NCBI GenBank assembly: GCA_017504785.1
Contig: JAFVQL010000036.1
Coordinates: 1-52,812, forward strand
DNA: 52,812 bases
Source: Clostridia bacterium
GTDB lineage: Bacteria; Bacillota; Clostridia; Oscillospirales; CAG-272
Direction of reading: 5' to 3'
In this document: positions 15,054 through 23,806 of the stretch, piece by piece
Position numbering within the stretch: the first letter of the stretch is position 1
Layout: each line of letters starts with the position of its first letter
Program-made: the position numbers and the translations under genes
The notes under the pieces: model-generated
Database searches by the model: none
Seen by the model: only the letters and a program-made list of their open reading frames with translations
What the model was told of the DNA's origin: nothing

Positions 15054-15923
15054 TCAAAAAGAGAAGAGCACCGCTTTATATCCGTGAGAAAACAAGGTTT
15101 CCTGCATTTTTTGTGAAAGCGCGAAATCCTTTGTCAGCGCAAAAACCGAAGGTCCGCTTCCGCTCATCATGGAAATCTCTGCGCCCATCTCGGAAAGCAG
15201 CATCTTGGCTTTTTTTGCTTTCGGACAGAGGGGAAGCACGGCATCCTCGAAAATATTGTAGCTTGGCGGCATTTCTCCGTTCAAAACAGGCTTTAGCATA
15301 TCTCTGTCCGATAGATCCCTCGGAAGTAGGGTGCTTTTTTCAAAATCATGATACATCTCGTCAAGCTTGCCGTAAGCCTTCGGGGTGGAAACCGCCTCGT
15401 CCGTATTGGCGAGAACGCCGAAATAGCTCTCCTTCACCGGGAGCGCAACCATTTCCTCGCCGCGCCCGTAGCATAGCGCGCGTCCACCGAAAAGGCAGAA
15501 GGGAACGTCGCTTCCGAGAGCTGCCGCAAGCTCGAGGAGCGCCGCTTTGGAAAGCGTACCGGGAAGCATGGCATCGAGAGCGCGAAGCGTGCCCGCCGCA
15601 TCGGCAGATCCGCCGCCGAGTCCCGCCGCCATCGGAATATTCTTTTCAAGAAGGATGGAAAGCTCGGCCGTTTTGCCAGCCGCTTCCAAAAACGCCTTTG
15701 CCGCCCGAACGATCAGATTCTTTTCGTCGGTCGGCAGATCGCACGGCGTAGAGAAGGAAAGCGAGATCTTCGTTTCTTTTGCAGGGGATAGCGAAAAATG
15801 CAAAACGTCACAAAGATCCACGGTCTGCATCACGCTCTCAATATCGTGAAAACCATCGCTTCTCTTGGCGGTCACGTTTAAATACAGATTGATCTTCGCC
15901 TGTGCCATTTCCGTGTGCTTCAT
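15054..15923 (-). CDS. ispE: 4-diphosphocytidyl-2-C-methyl-D-erythritol kinase (GHMP kinase)
   Basis: 289 residues, normal length. It phosphorylates CDP-ME in the MEP pathway to isoprenoid precursors; the window also holds ispH, so the organism uses this pathway. Seen: AKINLYL with K10, the glycine-rich ATP loop PMAAGLGGGSADAA (97-110), D139 in GSDVPFCLFGG, and the C-terminal MSGSGPSVFAL motif of GHMP kinases. Ribosome binding site AAAGGA lies 10 bases before the ATG. It stands alone; 40 bases after its stop comes the tRNA-Lys promoter in the same direction. Confidence 0.96.
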   Translation of the reverse strand: MKHTEMAQAKINLYLNVTAKRSDGFHDIESVMQTVDLCDVLHFSLSPAKETKISLSFSTPCDLPTDEKNLIVRAAKAFLEAAGKTAELSILLEKNIPMAAGLGGGSADAAGTLRALDAMLPGTLSKAALLELAAALGSDVPFCLFGGRALCYGRGEEMVALPVKESYFGVLANTDEAVSTPKAYGKLDEMYHDFEKSTLLPRDLSDRDMLKPVLNGEMPPSYNIFEDAVLPLCPKAKKAKMLLSEMGAEISMMSGSGPSVFALTKDFALSQKMQETLFSHGYKAVLFSF

Positions 15924-15971
15924 CGCTTGCGTTTTCCTTTCCGAGATATAACTATGTAATATTATACATGA

Positions 15972-16242
15972 ACGCTATCGTTTTGTCAACCGACCGCCGA
16001 CCGCGAGAGCGGAAAGGCAGAAGCCTACGTAAGAAAAAGCGAAAATATCAAGAAGATGCGCGAGATCGAGAGCACCAAGGCAAGAAATATCCCGCGCGCG
16101 ATCGCGCTTGCCGACGGTGCCGCAGCGCACTATGCGGATGCGAACAGCGATTTTGCCATTGCAAGAAGCGCATTGCGGATCTGACGAAGGCATTGACGAT
16201 TTGCAGAAAACGATTGACGGCAAAATGGTACATCTTTTATAG
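15972..16242 (+). pseudogene. Possible decayed coding fragment upstream of the TerB-N gene
   Basis: Between ispE and the TerB-N promoter one frame stays open to a TGA at 16182 and reads like ordinary protein in this genome's codon style (KAEAYVRKSENIKKM, then PRAIALADGAAAHYADANSD). A second frame continues in the same style (DEGIDDLQKTIDGKMVHLL) to TAG at 16240. One frameshift near 16160-16185 joins them. There is no start codon or ribosome binding site. I read it as the tail of a broken gene, family not recognised; chance is not excluded. Confidence 0.35.
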
Positions 16243-16250
16243 AAAAATCA

Positions 16251-16279
16251 TTGACAAGCAACGCTTTTTCTGTTACAAT
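16251..16279 (+). promoter_or_regulatory. Promoter of the TerB-N/ATPase/helicase operon
   Basis: TTGACA (16251-16256), 17-base spacer, TACAAT (16274-16279), followed by a GAAGGAGG ribosome binding site at 16296-16303. This is a strong constitutive-looking promoter without a visible operator. Confidence 0.85.
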
Positions 16280-16310
16280 AAAGGATAACGAAAATGAAGG
16301 AGGCGATGGT

Positions 16311-17921
16311 ATGGCGTTTGACCGTCGGGATGATTTTTGGGATATCGATAAGCTTGTTCCGAATGCGAAAAAGCCGCATCCGCGCTTCAGAACGGAAAGA
16401 CAAACAAAGGGAGTTGAGATCGAGGGAGACGGCGTATCGGGTGAAAGCAAGCTGACGCTTTCTCTTCGCGGCGGAGAAAGCGAAGAAAGCACGTACGTGC
16501 CGCTTTCCAATCCCTTGATCCGCAAGGTGACCGTGCGCCGCTTTAAGGGCGGATACGATTTTTATGAAAGCTTCCGCAAGGCGGCGCTTCTGTATTACGA
16601 CGTAGTGGCAGAGCCTTCGCCCTTCGTTTCATTTTATTCTTATATGCCGCAGTATTCGCAAATGAGCCGCGAGCAGAAAAACTATTATTTTTATCTGCGC
16701 GCACAGATACGGAGAGGGAATTATTCCTTGAAAACAGACGTTTCCTATCTCTATCTCTACGTATATGAGATATTGAATCTCCCCGAAAAAATTCCCGCAA
16801 AAGAGGGAATCGTGCTTCTTTGCGAGCTTTGGCGGCGCTATCGAAAGCAGATCCCCGCGATCGACCGTTATTTTTCCGTATGGGTGCAGGATTATTGCAT
16901 CGTGCATCGCTTGGATGCGCCGACGGCATTGATAGAGGATTTTATTTACGATATTATTGATGCCGCTTCCTTTAAGGAATTTTATCTCGGCGGTGTTTAC
17001 AGCAAGAACGCCTGCGAGATCACGGCGCTTCTTTCCTGCCTTTCGGATTACGATTGGCGCACGGGGCGTTATGCGGGCGGTGCGGAACGCGATATGTATA
17101 AAAAGCACATTGAGGGGGCAATGCTCCCCGTGCTTCGCTCACTTTGGGAAAAAGGCGCGCTGTTTTTAGAGGATAGCGCGGTAGAGCGGCTTTCGCGCGA
17201 TGCCTTTCCTTGCTCGCTTTGCACGCATAGTGTAAAATGCCGCATCGAAATAGAATATTATCCCCTCGGCCGCTCGGACGGCCTTAGAGACCGCGTGACA
17301 AGTGCCTTGAAATACGTGGAAAATTGCTTGCGCGCGGCACTTTCGGTCAAAAGCCGCCTCGCCGTTAAGCATCTGCATGAGGAGGATAAGCTTTTGATCG
17401 ATGCGTATTTTGCCGAGGCATTCCGCATCGCCAATCAAAAGCGGCGTGAGGCGCAAAGAGCGGCGTATGAAAGCCTATACGATGCGCCGCGGCAGCAGAT
17501 GTCCTTTGCGGGGGCTGAAAGCATAGAGAAAAATTCATGGCAAAATACGTGGCTTCTCGTGGATACGGAAGAGATCGAAACAGTTAAAATCGAGCAACCG
17601 AGCATTGCTTTGGAAAACGAAACGCCGGCGGAAAGTACGAAAGATGCAAAGATCATGATAGAATCGGCGTCTTCGTCGCCTAAAGCGGAAACGGACGAGC
17701 CGCAGCGTGCATTTCTTCGCGCCGCCCTTGTCGGGAACAAGGAAGCCATGCGGCGCGTTGCCGCCGATGCGTTTTTACCTGCTGAAACCTTGGCAGAGCG
17801 CATCAACGAGCTGTTTTTAGAGAAGATCGGAGACGTCGTTTTTGAAATTGCGGACGGCGGTATTTCTTTGATCGAGGATTATAGAGAGGAGGCTTTGGAG
17901 TGGTTACAAGCACAGACGTAA
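16311..17921 (+). CDS. TerB-N / TerB-C domain protein of a helicase-ATPase module
   Basis: 536 residues. After a charged leader of about 100 residues comes a TerB-N-like domain: YSYMPQYSQMSREQKNYYFYLRAQIRRGNY followed by TDVSYLYLYVYEILNL (roughly residues 105-170) match the typical Y-x-P-Q-Y-s-x-M ... D-x-S-Y-x-x-L-Y-x-Y-E pattern. A Cys/His cluster C301-x2-C304-x-H306-x3-C310 may bind zinc. An acidic linker (about 400-460) leads to a TerB-C-like end (ERINELFLEKIGDVVFEI). The name comes from tellurite-resistance loci, but there is no tellurite gene here. It overlaps the following ATPase by 22 bases and is the first gene of the operon, so the three proteins probably act together on nucleic acid. 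Confidence 0.85.
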   Translation: MAFDRRDDFWDIDKLVPNAKKPHPRFRTERQTKGVEIEGDGVSGESKLTLSLRGGESEESTYVPLSNPLIRKVTVRRFKGGYDFYESFRKAALLYYDVVAEPSPFVSFYSYMPQYSQMSREQKNYYFYLRAQIRRGNYSLKTDVSYLYLYVYEILNLPEKIPAKEGIVLLCELWRRYRKQIPAIDRYFSVWVQDYCIVHRLDAPTALIEDFIYDIIDAASFKEFYLGGVYSKNACEITALLSCLSDYDWRTGRYAGGAERDMYKKHIEGAMLPVLRSLWEKGALFLEDSAVERLSRDAFPCSLCTHSVKCRIEIEYYPLGRSDGLRDRVTSALKYVENCLRAALSVKSRLAVKHLHEEDKLLIDAYFAEAFRIANQKRREAQRAAYESLYDAPRQQMSFAGAESIEKNSWQNTWLLVDTEEIETVKIEQPSIALENETPAESTKDAKIMIESASSSPKAETDEPQRAFLRAALVGNKEAMRRVAADAFLPAETLAERINELFLEKIGDVVFEIADGGISLIEDYREEALEWLQAQT

Positions 17922-19267
17922 AAGTCCCGAAGCGAATACTGAACAATCTTATCGCATCGCTTTGTGCGGGCGTTGTGCCCCGCAGCGGTGCGCCCTATAT
18001 AGCAATTGGCCGCAATGACGAGATCGCGGCACTTCTTGAAAATCTACAAACGGTGGCGGAAGGCGGTGCGTTTTGCCGTTTTCTCATCGGTCGCTACGGT
18101 AGCGGAAAGAGCTTTTTGATCCAGCTCATCCGCAGTCACGCCTTGGAGCGCGGCTTTTTGACCGCCGATGCCGATCTTTCTCCTGAACGCAGGCTCACGG
18201 GCGGTAGCGGCGCGGGCCTCGCCACTTACAGAGAGCTGATCGCGCATCTGGCATCCGCCGCTTCGCCCGAAGGCGGAGCATTACCGCTCATTCTTTCCCG
18301 CTATTTCGTAAGCCTTAAAAACGAGATCATTTCGGAGGGCGCGCTTCCTTCGGATGTGGATTTCTCCCGCTTGTTGCAAAAAAAGGTATATAAAATGCTT
18401 TCCGAGCTGGAAGGTGACGTGGGCGGTTTTGATTTTGCGCGTGTTCTTTGCGAATATTACACGGCATCTCTCGAAGAAAACGAGGAAAGAAAAAGCGCGT
18501 GCCTGCGCTTTCTTCGCGGCGAATTTTTAACCAAGACTGAGGCAAAAAATGCGCTCGGCTTCTCCGTAAGCTATATTATCGGGGATGATAACTGGTATGA
18601 CTTTATCAAGCTGTTTGCCGCACTTTCCGTGAAGATCGGCTATAAGGGCTTATTGCTCTTTATCGATGAGTGCGTAAATCTCTATAAGATCCCCAATCGC
18701 ATTTCCCGCGAGGCAAATTACGAAAAGCTGCTTTCGATCTTCAACGATACCTTGCAGGGAAAAGCAAAGAGCATGGGTGTTATCATCGGCGGCGTTCCGC
18801 AGTTTTTGGAGGACACGCGCCGCGGTCTTTTCAGCTATGAGGCTTTGCGCTCTCGCCTTTGCGATTCGCGCTATACCGAGCTTGGATACCGCAATCTTGC
18901 TTCACCTGTGATCCGCCTGCGCCGTCTTTCGGATAACGAGCTTTTCGCTCTTGTCGTCCGTCTTTATAAGCTCTATCAGCAGAAGGAGGGGGAGCGCTCG
19001 CCCGTGCTTTCCACGGAGCAAATCGAGCACTTCATGAGCTGTGCGCTTGGCAAGATCGGCGCAGAGGAAATGATCACGCCGCGCGAGATCATTCGCGATT
19101 TTTTAACGCTACTTAACATCCTGCGCGACAATCCCGAGGCTTCCTTCGAGAAGCTTTTAAAGGGAATGCGCGTCGTGCCGCCCGAAGCACTCGCGCCGCA
19201 AAGCACTTCCGAAAAAGCCGAAGCGCCCGCAAAGAAAACTGTAACAATATTCGATATCGAAATATAA
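17900..19267 (+). CDS. BrxD-like P-loop ATPase (DUF2791-type)
   Basis: 455 residues from a GTG at 17900 with GAGAGGAGG just upstream, inside the end of the TerB-N gene. The order of motifs fits the AAA-like ATP-binding proteins known as BrxD in BREX type 2: IGRNDEI near residue 37, Walker A GRYGSGKSF (64-72), Walker B LLLFIDE (D256, E257), IIGGVPQFLEDTRRGLFSYEALRSRL, and a C-terminal segment with ITPREIIRDFL typical of STAND/AAA proteins of this group. BrxD itself is not well understood. Here it lies between a TerB-N protein and an Lhr-like helicase. The family call is from motif pattern; a profile search would settle it. Confidence 0.85.
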   Translation: MVTSTDVKVPKRILNNLIASLCAGVVPRSGAPYIAIGRNDEIAALLENLQTVAEGGAFCRFLIGRYGSGKSFLIQLIRSHALERGFLTADADLSPERRLTGGSGAGLATYRELIAHLASAASPEGGALPLILSRYFVSLKNEIISEGALPSDVDFSRLLQKKVYKMLSELEGDVGGFDFARVLCEYYTASLEENEERKSACLRFLRGEFLTKTEAKNALGFSVSYIIGDDNWYDFIKLFAALSVKIGYKGLLLFIDECVNLYKIPNRISREANYEKLLSIFNDTLQGKAKSMGVIIGGVPQFLEDTRRGLFSYEALRSRLCDSRYTELGYRNLASPVIRLRRLSDNELFALVVRLYKLYQQKEGERSPVLSTEQIEHFMSCALGKIGAEEMITPREIIRDFLTLLNILRDNPEASFEKLLKGMRVVPPEALAPQSTSEKAEAPAKKTVTIFDIEI

Positions 19268-19282
19268 AACGAGGCAGAAACC

Positions 19283-21520
19283 ATGACGGAAGCAGATAAG
19301 ATATTTGCGAGATTTTCGCCGTTTATAAAAGAATATATCTATTCACACGGTTGGGAGAGCTTTCGCTCTATCCAGCTGGCGGCCGCACACGCAATTTTCG
19401 AAAGTGATGAAAATCTCCTTCTCGCCTCCTCCACCGCCTCGGGAAAAACCGAAGCCGCCTTCTTTCCGATCCTCACGGATCTTTCGGAGCATCCGGTCGA
19501 AGGCTCGGTTGCCGTCTTATATATCGCGCCGCTGAAATCCTTGATCAACGATCAGTTCCTTCGCCTTGGCGAGGTGCTGGATCACTCGGGAATCGCAGTA
19601 TATCATTGGCACGGTGACGTCGGTAATTCTCATAAAACCAATCTTTTGAAAAATCCAAGCGGCATTTTGCAGATCACTCCGGAGTCGCTTGAGTCGCTTT
19701 TGATCCGCCGCCCCAACGATATTCGCCGTCTTTTCGGCGCGCTTCGCTTTATCGTGCTGGATGAGATCCACACGATGATCGGGTCGGATCGCGGCAGTCA
19801 GATCCTTTGTCAGCTTGCGCGCCTTGCGCGCTTTATCGGGTATCATCCGCGTCGCGTGGGACTCAGTGCCACCATAGGAGATACGTCGGTTGCCACGGCA
19901 TGGCTCAGCGTGGGTAGCGGCCGCGGCTGTATTGCGCCTGAGGTGCCTCGCCTTCCTCTGAAGTGGCGGCTCGGCATAGCGCATTTCTACGTGGAAGACC
20001 AAAGAGAAAAGCAAACCCTTCGCCCCACCGAGGAAAACAGCGGCGGTGTGGCTGTTTTAGATCCCGGATATGAATATCTCTACGACTGCGTTTCGGATTC
20101 CAAGGCCCTCGTCTTCTCTAATTCGAGAGAGGAAACCGAATACGTGACCGCAACGCTGCGCCAGATCGCGCATGCGCGCGGCGAAGAGGATATATTCCTC
20201 ATTCATCACGGCAATCTTTCTGCGTCTCTACGCGAGGATGCGGAGCAGAGAATGAAGGACGAGAGCATCACGCGCGCCGTTACCTGCGCCACCGTAACCA
20301 TGGAGCTTGGTATCGATATCGGCCGCCTTGAAAGGGTGGCGCAGGTGGGAGCACCCACCACGGTTTCGGGCTTCCTTCAAAGACTTGGACGCAGCGGCCG
20401 CCGCGGCTCTCCCCCCGAAATGGTAATGGTGTATAGGGAAGAGATGCCCTTGCCGAATGCGCCCTTGCCCCAGCTAATCCCGTGGGATCTTTTGCGTGGA
20501 TTGGCGATCGTGGATCTTTATGCGGAGGAAAGGTTTATAGAGCCGCCGCGCGTAAAGAATATGCCCTTGAGTCTTGCCTTTCATCAAACCTTGAGTCTGC
20601 TTGCATCCGAGGGCGAAAAAACGCCCGCCGAGCTTGCGGCGAGCCTGCTTTCCTTGCCGCCGCTTTCTGCGCTTCCGAAGGATGTGTACAAGGCACTTTT
20701 GGTCTCAATGATCAATACGGAATATCTGGAGCTGACCGAAAGTAAGACCTTGATCATCGGCCTTGCGGGTGAGCGTATCCTAAATAACTATAAGTTTTAT
20801 GCGGTTTTTCGGGACAGCGAGGATTTCACCGTCAGGTGCGGCAGTGAAGAGATCGGAACGATCACAACGCCGCCGCCCGCAGGCGATCGCTTTGCTCTTG
20901 CGGGGCGCGTATGGGAGGTAGAGGATCTGGATACCGCCCGCCGCCTTGTTTTTGTTCACCGCGTGAACGGTAAAATGGAGGTCTCCTGGCCGGGAGACAG
21001 CGGCGAGATCCACACAAAGCTCTTGGTCGCCATGCGCCGCATCCTTCTTTCGGACAAGACCTATCCGTTTTTGAGCGAAAATGCCGCCGTTCGCCTCGCG
21101 GATGCAAGACATCTTGCAAAAAAAGCGGGGCTTGCGAAAAAAAGTCTTGTTTCGCTTGGCGGGCAGAGCTACGTTCTGTTTCCTTGGCTTGGCACAGTGT
21201 CCTTCCGCACCCTTCGTCGCCTTTTAAAGACCTATGCATCACGGCTCGGTATTTCGGATATAGAGTCGGAAGGGTGCTGTTATATCACCTTTAAGGCGCG
21301 CCCCGATGCGGCCGATAATCTTGCGGCGGGTATTGCCGAGATCCTTGATGGCATCGGTGAGGATAAGGAGCAGCTCGTCGGCGCGGCCGAATGCCCAATA
21401 TACGATAAGTATGACGAATTTATACCGCCCGAGCTTCTTCGCCGCGCTTACGCCGCGGATCGCTTGCGGCTGGACGAAATCGCATTGCGATTTAAAAAAA
21501 CAGGGAGGGAAAACGAGTGA
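19283..21520 (+). CDS. Lhr-like DEAD/DEAH-box superfamily 2 helicase (BrxHI-like)
   Basis: 745 residues. Motifs: Q-like SIQLAAAHAI, Walker A ASSTASGKTE (K55), APLKSLINDQ (Ia), DEIH (160-163), GLSATIGD (194-201), VFSNSREETEYV, TMELGIDIGRL and QRLGRSGRRG (through 375). The DEIH box, the winged-helix/beta region after the motor and SAT..GD are like the Lhr core and BREX type 2 helicase BrxHI. No nuclease motif was seen. Full-length Lhr proteins are much longer (about 1500), so this is the short core form. 15 bases after the ATPase gene; its stop overlaps the next start (GTGA). Likely unwinds or remodels DNA or RNA:DNA duplexes. Confidence 0.9.
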   Translation: MTEADKIFARFSPFIKEYIYSHGWESFRSIQLAAAHAIFESDENLLLASSTASGKTEAAFFPILTDLSEHPVEGSVAVLYIAPLKSLINDQFLRLGEVLDHSGIAVYHWHGDVGNSHKTNLLKNPSGILQITPESLESLLIRRPNDIRRLFGALRFIVLDEIHTMIGSDRGSQILCQLARLARFIGYHPRRVGLSATIGDTSVATAWLSVGSGRGCIAPEVPRLPLKWRLGIAHFYVEDQREKQTLRPTEENSGGVAVLDPGYEYLYDCVSDSKALVFSNSREETEYVTATLRQIAHARGEEDIFLIHHGNLSASLREDAEQRMKDESITRAVTCATVTMELGIDIGRLERVAQVGAPTTVSGFLQRLGRSGRRGSPPEMVMVYREEMPLPNAPLPQLIPWDLLRGLAIVDLYAEERFIEPPRVKNMPLSLAFHQTLSLLASEGEKTPAELAASLLSLPPLSALPKDVYKALLVSMINTEYLELTESKTLIIGLAGERILNNYKFYAVFRDSEDFTVRCGSEEIGTITTPPPAGDRFALAGRVWEVEDLDTARRLVFVHRVNGKMEVSWPGDSGEIHTKLLVAMRRILLSDKTYPFLSENAAVRLADARHLAKKAGLAKKSLVSLGGQSYVLFPWLGTVSFRTLRRLLKTYASRLGISDIESEGCCYITFKARPDAADNLAAGIAEILDGIGEDKEQLVGAAECPIYDKYDEFIPPELLRRAYAADRLRLDEIALRFKKTGRENE

Positions 21521-22272
21521 TATACGATCTTCTTGCAGAGTTTTACGATCGGATCAACAGCGATCTGAATTACGATGCATGGGCCGATTTTTTGGAAAAG
21601 ATCTTCGATAAAGAGATGAAGGCGCGCCCCTCTTTAGTCATGGATCTTGGATGCGGCACGGGTAAAATGACGCTCGCGCTTGCCAAAAAGGGCTATGATA
21701 TGACGGGAATCGATTATTCCGTCAATATGCTCGGCAAAGCAAGAGAGGCCGCATACGATGCGGGCCTTTCCGAAAATATCCTTTGGCTTTGCCAGGATAT
21801 ACGGAGCTTTGAGCTCTACGGAACGATGGGCGCGATCGTTTCCTGCCTGGATACGATCAACCATATCACGAAGGAAAAGGAGCTTCTCTCGGTCTTCTCC
21901 TTGGTGCACAATTATCTCGACCCCGATGGGCTTTTTATCTTTGACGTGAACGGAAAAGCGAAGTTTGAAACGCTTTACGCAAATCAGACCTACGTTTTTG
22001 AAGAAGGCGATGATTTTTGCGTATGGGAAAATGAGTATAATGAAAAAAGCAAGCTCTGCCGTTTTTTCATAACCCTGTTCTCGAAGGAGCGTGACGGCAG
22101 ATACGTTCGTTCGGAGGAAACGCAAAGCGAGCGTATGTATACGGTAGATGGCTTGCGCCGTATGCTGGAAGAAACCGGCTTTGAATTTATCGGCGCATAT
22201 TCCGATTTTGATTTCAGTGCGGCAAGTGATATGTCGGAGCGCATTTATATCGCCGCAAGATGCAAAAAGTGA
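21517..22272 (+). CDS. Class I SAM-dependent methyltransferase
   Basis: 251 residues from GTG 21517 with GGGAGGG at 21502-21508; the GTGA overlap with the helicase stop implies coupled translation. Motif I VMDLGCGTGKMTLALAKKGY, motif II TGIDYSVNML and the LDPDGLFIFDVNGKAKFE region are typical of small-molecule/unknown-substrate Rossmann methyltransferases. There is no NPPY/DPPY motif, so it is not an adenine-N6 DNA methyltransferase of the PglX kind. Methyltransferases of this type next to hslO are, as I recall, common in Clostridia, so its link to the helicase module may be only transcriptional. Confidence 0.88.
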   Translation: MIYDLLAEFYDRINSDLNYDAWADFLEKIFDKEMKARPSLVMDLGCGTGKMTLALAKKGYDMTGIDYSVNMLGKAREAAYDAGLSENILWLCQDIRSFELYGTMGAIVSCLDTINHITKEKELLSVFSLVHNYLDPDGLFIFDVNGKAKFETLYANQTYVFEEGDDFCVWENEYNEKSKLCRFFITLFSKERDGRYVRSEETQSERMYTVDGLRRMLEETGFEFIGAYSDFDFSAASDMSERIYIAARCKK

Positions 22273-22283
22273 GGAGAATACTT

Positions 22284-23174
22284 ATGGAAAACAAAAAAAA
22301 TTCAGTGATGCTTCGCGGCATGACCAGAGACGGAAGCGCGCGCGTTCTTGTGATCAATTCCCGCGATATGGTCAATGAAATGATCAAAACGCATAAAACC
22401 GCGCCGACGGCAACCGCCGCGCTCGGCCGCCTTGTGACTGCGGCATCCATGATCGGAAGCATGCTCCCCGAGCCGGGAGATAGCGTGACGGTCGGGTTTA
22501 AGGGCGAAGGCCCTCTTGGGCAGATCTTAGCCGTTGCGGATTATTACGGCTGTGTCAAGGCGTACGTGCAGAATCCCGAGACCGAGCTTCCAAGAAAGAA
22601 AAACGGCGCGCCCGATGTTGGAAATGCGATCGGTGCGGGCACGGTATTCATGGTGCGCGATCTGGCAAGCGGCGAGCCGCAAACAGGAACGGTCGAGATC
22701 GTCAGCGGTGAGGTTGCCGAGGATATTGCAACCTATTTTGCAAAGAGCGAGCAGGTGCCCACGCTTCTTTCGCTCGGTGTATCGCTCGATAAGGACGGCA
22801 GCTGTCTTGCCGCGGGCGGTGTTCTGATCCAGCTTTTGCCTTTTCCGGAGGAAGAGACCGTGGCACTTCTTGAGCGCAATGCGGAAAAGCTTTCTCATAT
22901 CTCGTCACTTTTTGAAAAAGGCCTTTCCAACGAGGAGATCGCCGAGATCGCACTCGAGGATATTCCTTTCGATCCCTTTGATAGCTTGGAGGTTGCTTAC
23001 CGCTGCGATTGCTCGGCAGAGCGCATGCTAAAGAAGATCCGCTCCTTGGCAAGAAGCGAGATCGAGCGCATGCTTTGCGAGCAGGAGGCGGAAGGGAAGC
23101 CGAGAGAGCTGACGGCGGTTTGCCGATTCTGCGGATCCGAATATACCTTTTCTGAAAAAGAACTTCTGAAATGA
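22284..23174 (+). CDS. hslO: Redox-regulated chaperone Hsp33
   Basis: 296 residues, normal length; ATG at 22284 with GAGGAG upstream. Hsp33 is a cytoplasmic holdase that becomes active when its zinc-bound cysteines are oxidised. The core begins with the SARVLVINSRDMV segment; GFKGEGPLGQILAVADYYG and the C-terminal zinc motif CDC (YRCDCS) plus CxxC (CRFCG) are seen. It lies 11 bases after the methyltransferase gene and ends at a strong terminator, closing the operon that starts at 16311. Confidence 0.96.
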   Translation: MENKKNSVMLRGMTRDGSARVLVINSRDMVNEMIKTHKTAPTATAALGRLVTAASMIGSMLPEPGDSVTVGFKGEGPLGQILAVADYYGCVKAYVQNPETELPRKKNGAPDVGNAIGAGTVFMVRDLASGEPQTGTVEIVSGEVAEDIATYFAKSEQVPTLLSLGVSLDKDGSCLAAGGVLIQLLPFPEEETVALLERNAEKLSHISSLFEKGLSNEEIAEIALEDIPFDPFDSLEVAYRCDCSAERMLKKIRSLARSEIERMLCEQEAEGKPRELTAVCRFCGSEYTFSEKELLK

Positions 23175-23179
23175 ACGAA

Positions 23180-23221
23180 AAAAAGCCCTTTATCATAGCA
23201 TTGGATAAAGGGCTTTTTTTA
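23180..23221 (+). terminator. Terminator after hslO
   Basis: Perfect 10-bp stem GCCCTTTATC / GATAAAGGGC, 9-base loop, followed by seven T and preceded by A residues. Ends the operon from 16311. Confidence 0.9.
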
Positions 23222-23238
23222 TTATGGAGGTGGTTTTA

Positions 23239-23712
23239 TTGGGAATCGGCCGCTTTATTTCCGCGCACGCACTCTCCTTGCACCGTGAGTATTTGGAGGC
23301 GCTTCGCGCAAAGAAATGCATGGGGTTGGATGCGAAAGAAGGGTTGGAGCTTAAGATCCGCTCGCATGAGCTTTATTTTTCTTCCTTTCGCACGGGCTTT
23401 GCGCGTTGTGAAAGAGCCGCGAGGGGATATGGATCGGAAAACGCTTTTATATTCGCCCTAAGGGAATTTGCCGAAGCAAAAGAAAACTGCTTTTTGTACG
23501 TATTCCCGCGGAGTCGGTATCCGTACGTCGGCTTTTCCGCTGATAACCGAGATGCGTTCCGCTCCGTTTTGTGCGTGGATCTTTTCGAGCACGCCTATTT
23601 TTTGGATTACGGCTTTGATAAAAACGCATATCTTCACGCCGCGCTTTCGCATCTGGATCTTTCGCTTCTGGATCGGGATTTTCAAAGGAATGGAAAAATT
23701 GTCGGGGAATAG
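23239..23712 (+). CDS. Small protein of unknown function
   Basis: 157 residues if started at the TTG at 23239, which has an ideal GGAGGTGG site 5-6 bases upstream; an in-frame ATG at 23224 overlaps that site and is less likely. Codon use fits the neighbours. The protein is mixed alpha/beta in appearance, starts IGRFISAHALSLHREYLEALRAKK, contains many Arg and Phe residues and has no membrane segment or clear motif; SRYPYVGFSADNRDAFRSVLCVDLFEHAYFLDYGF could be a ligand-binding part (about residues 97-130). It lies just after the hslO terminator and before the pfp promoter, with no promoter of its own seen. No family recognised. Confidence 0.65.
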   Translation: MGIGRFISAHALSLHREYLEALRAKKCMGLDAKEGLELKIRSHELYFSSFRTGFARCERAARGYGSENAFIFALREFAEAKENCFLYVFPRSRYPYVGFSADNRDAFRSVLCVDLFEHAYFLDYGFDKNAYLHAALSHLDLSLLDRDFQRNGKIVGE

Positions 23713-23743
23713 CCGTTTTCTTTAACTTCTTTCGTTTTGCGGA

Positions 23744-23772
23744 TTGACATTTTCTTTTGGGTATAGTATAAT
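23744..23772 (+). promoter_or_regulatory. Promoter of pfp
   Basis: TTGACA (23744-23749), 17-base spacer, TATAAT (23767-23772): full consensus, fitting a highly expressed glycolytic gene. AAGGAGA ribosome binding site at 23793-23799. Confidence 0.92.
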
Positions 23773-23806
23773 TGTGATATAAATATATTTCTTAAGGAGA
23801 ACTGTC

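Noticed and set aside
15902-16288. A 128-codon frame across the ispE-TerB gap
   Set aside because: Arg/Lys/Cys-rich and without start signals; the native-looking codon use lies in other frames, reported as a possible decayed fragment.
16311-17921. Tellurite resistance function for the TerB-N protein
   Set aside because: The domain name is historical; no terC, terD or other tellurite gene is near, and the partners are a helicase and an ATPase.
16311-22272. A complete BREX or DISARM system including the downstream methyltransferase
   Set aside because: There is no PglX-type DNA methyltransferase, PglZ, BrxC or nuclease; the methyltransferase lacks N/D-PP-Y and fits the usual neighbour of hslO.
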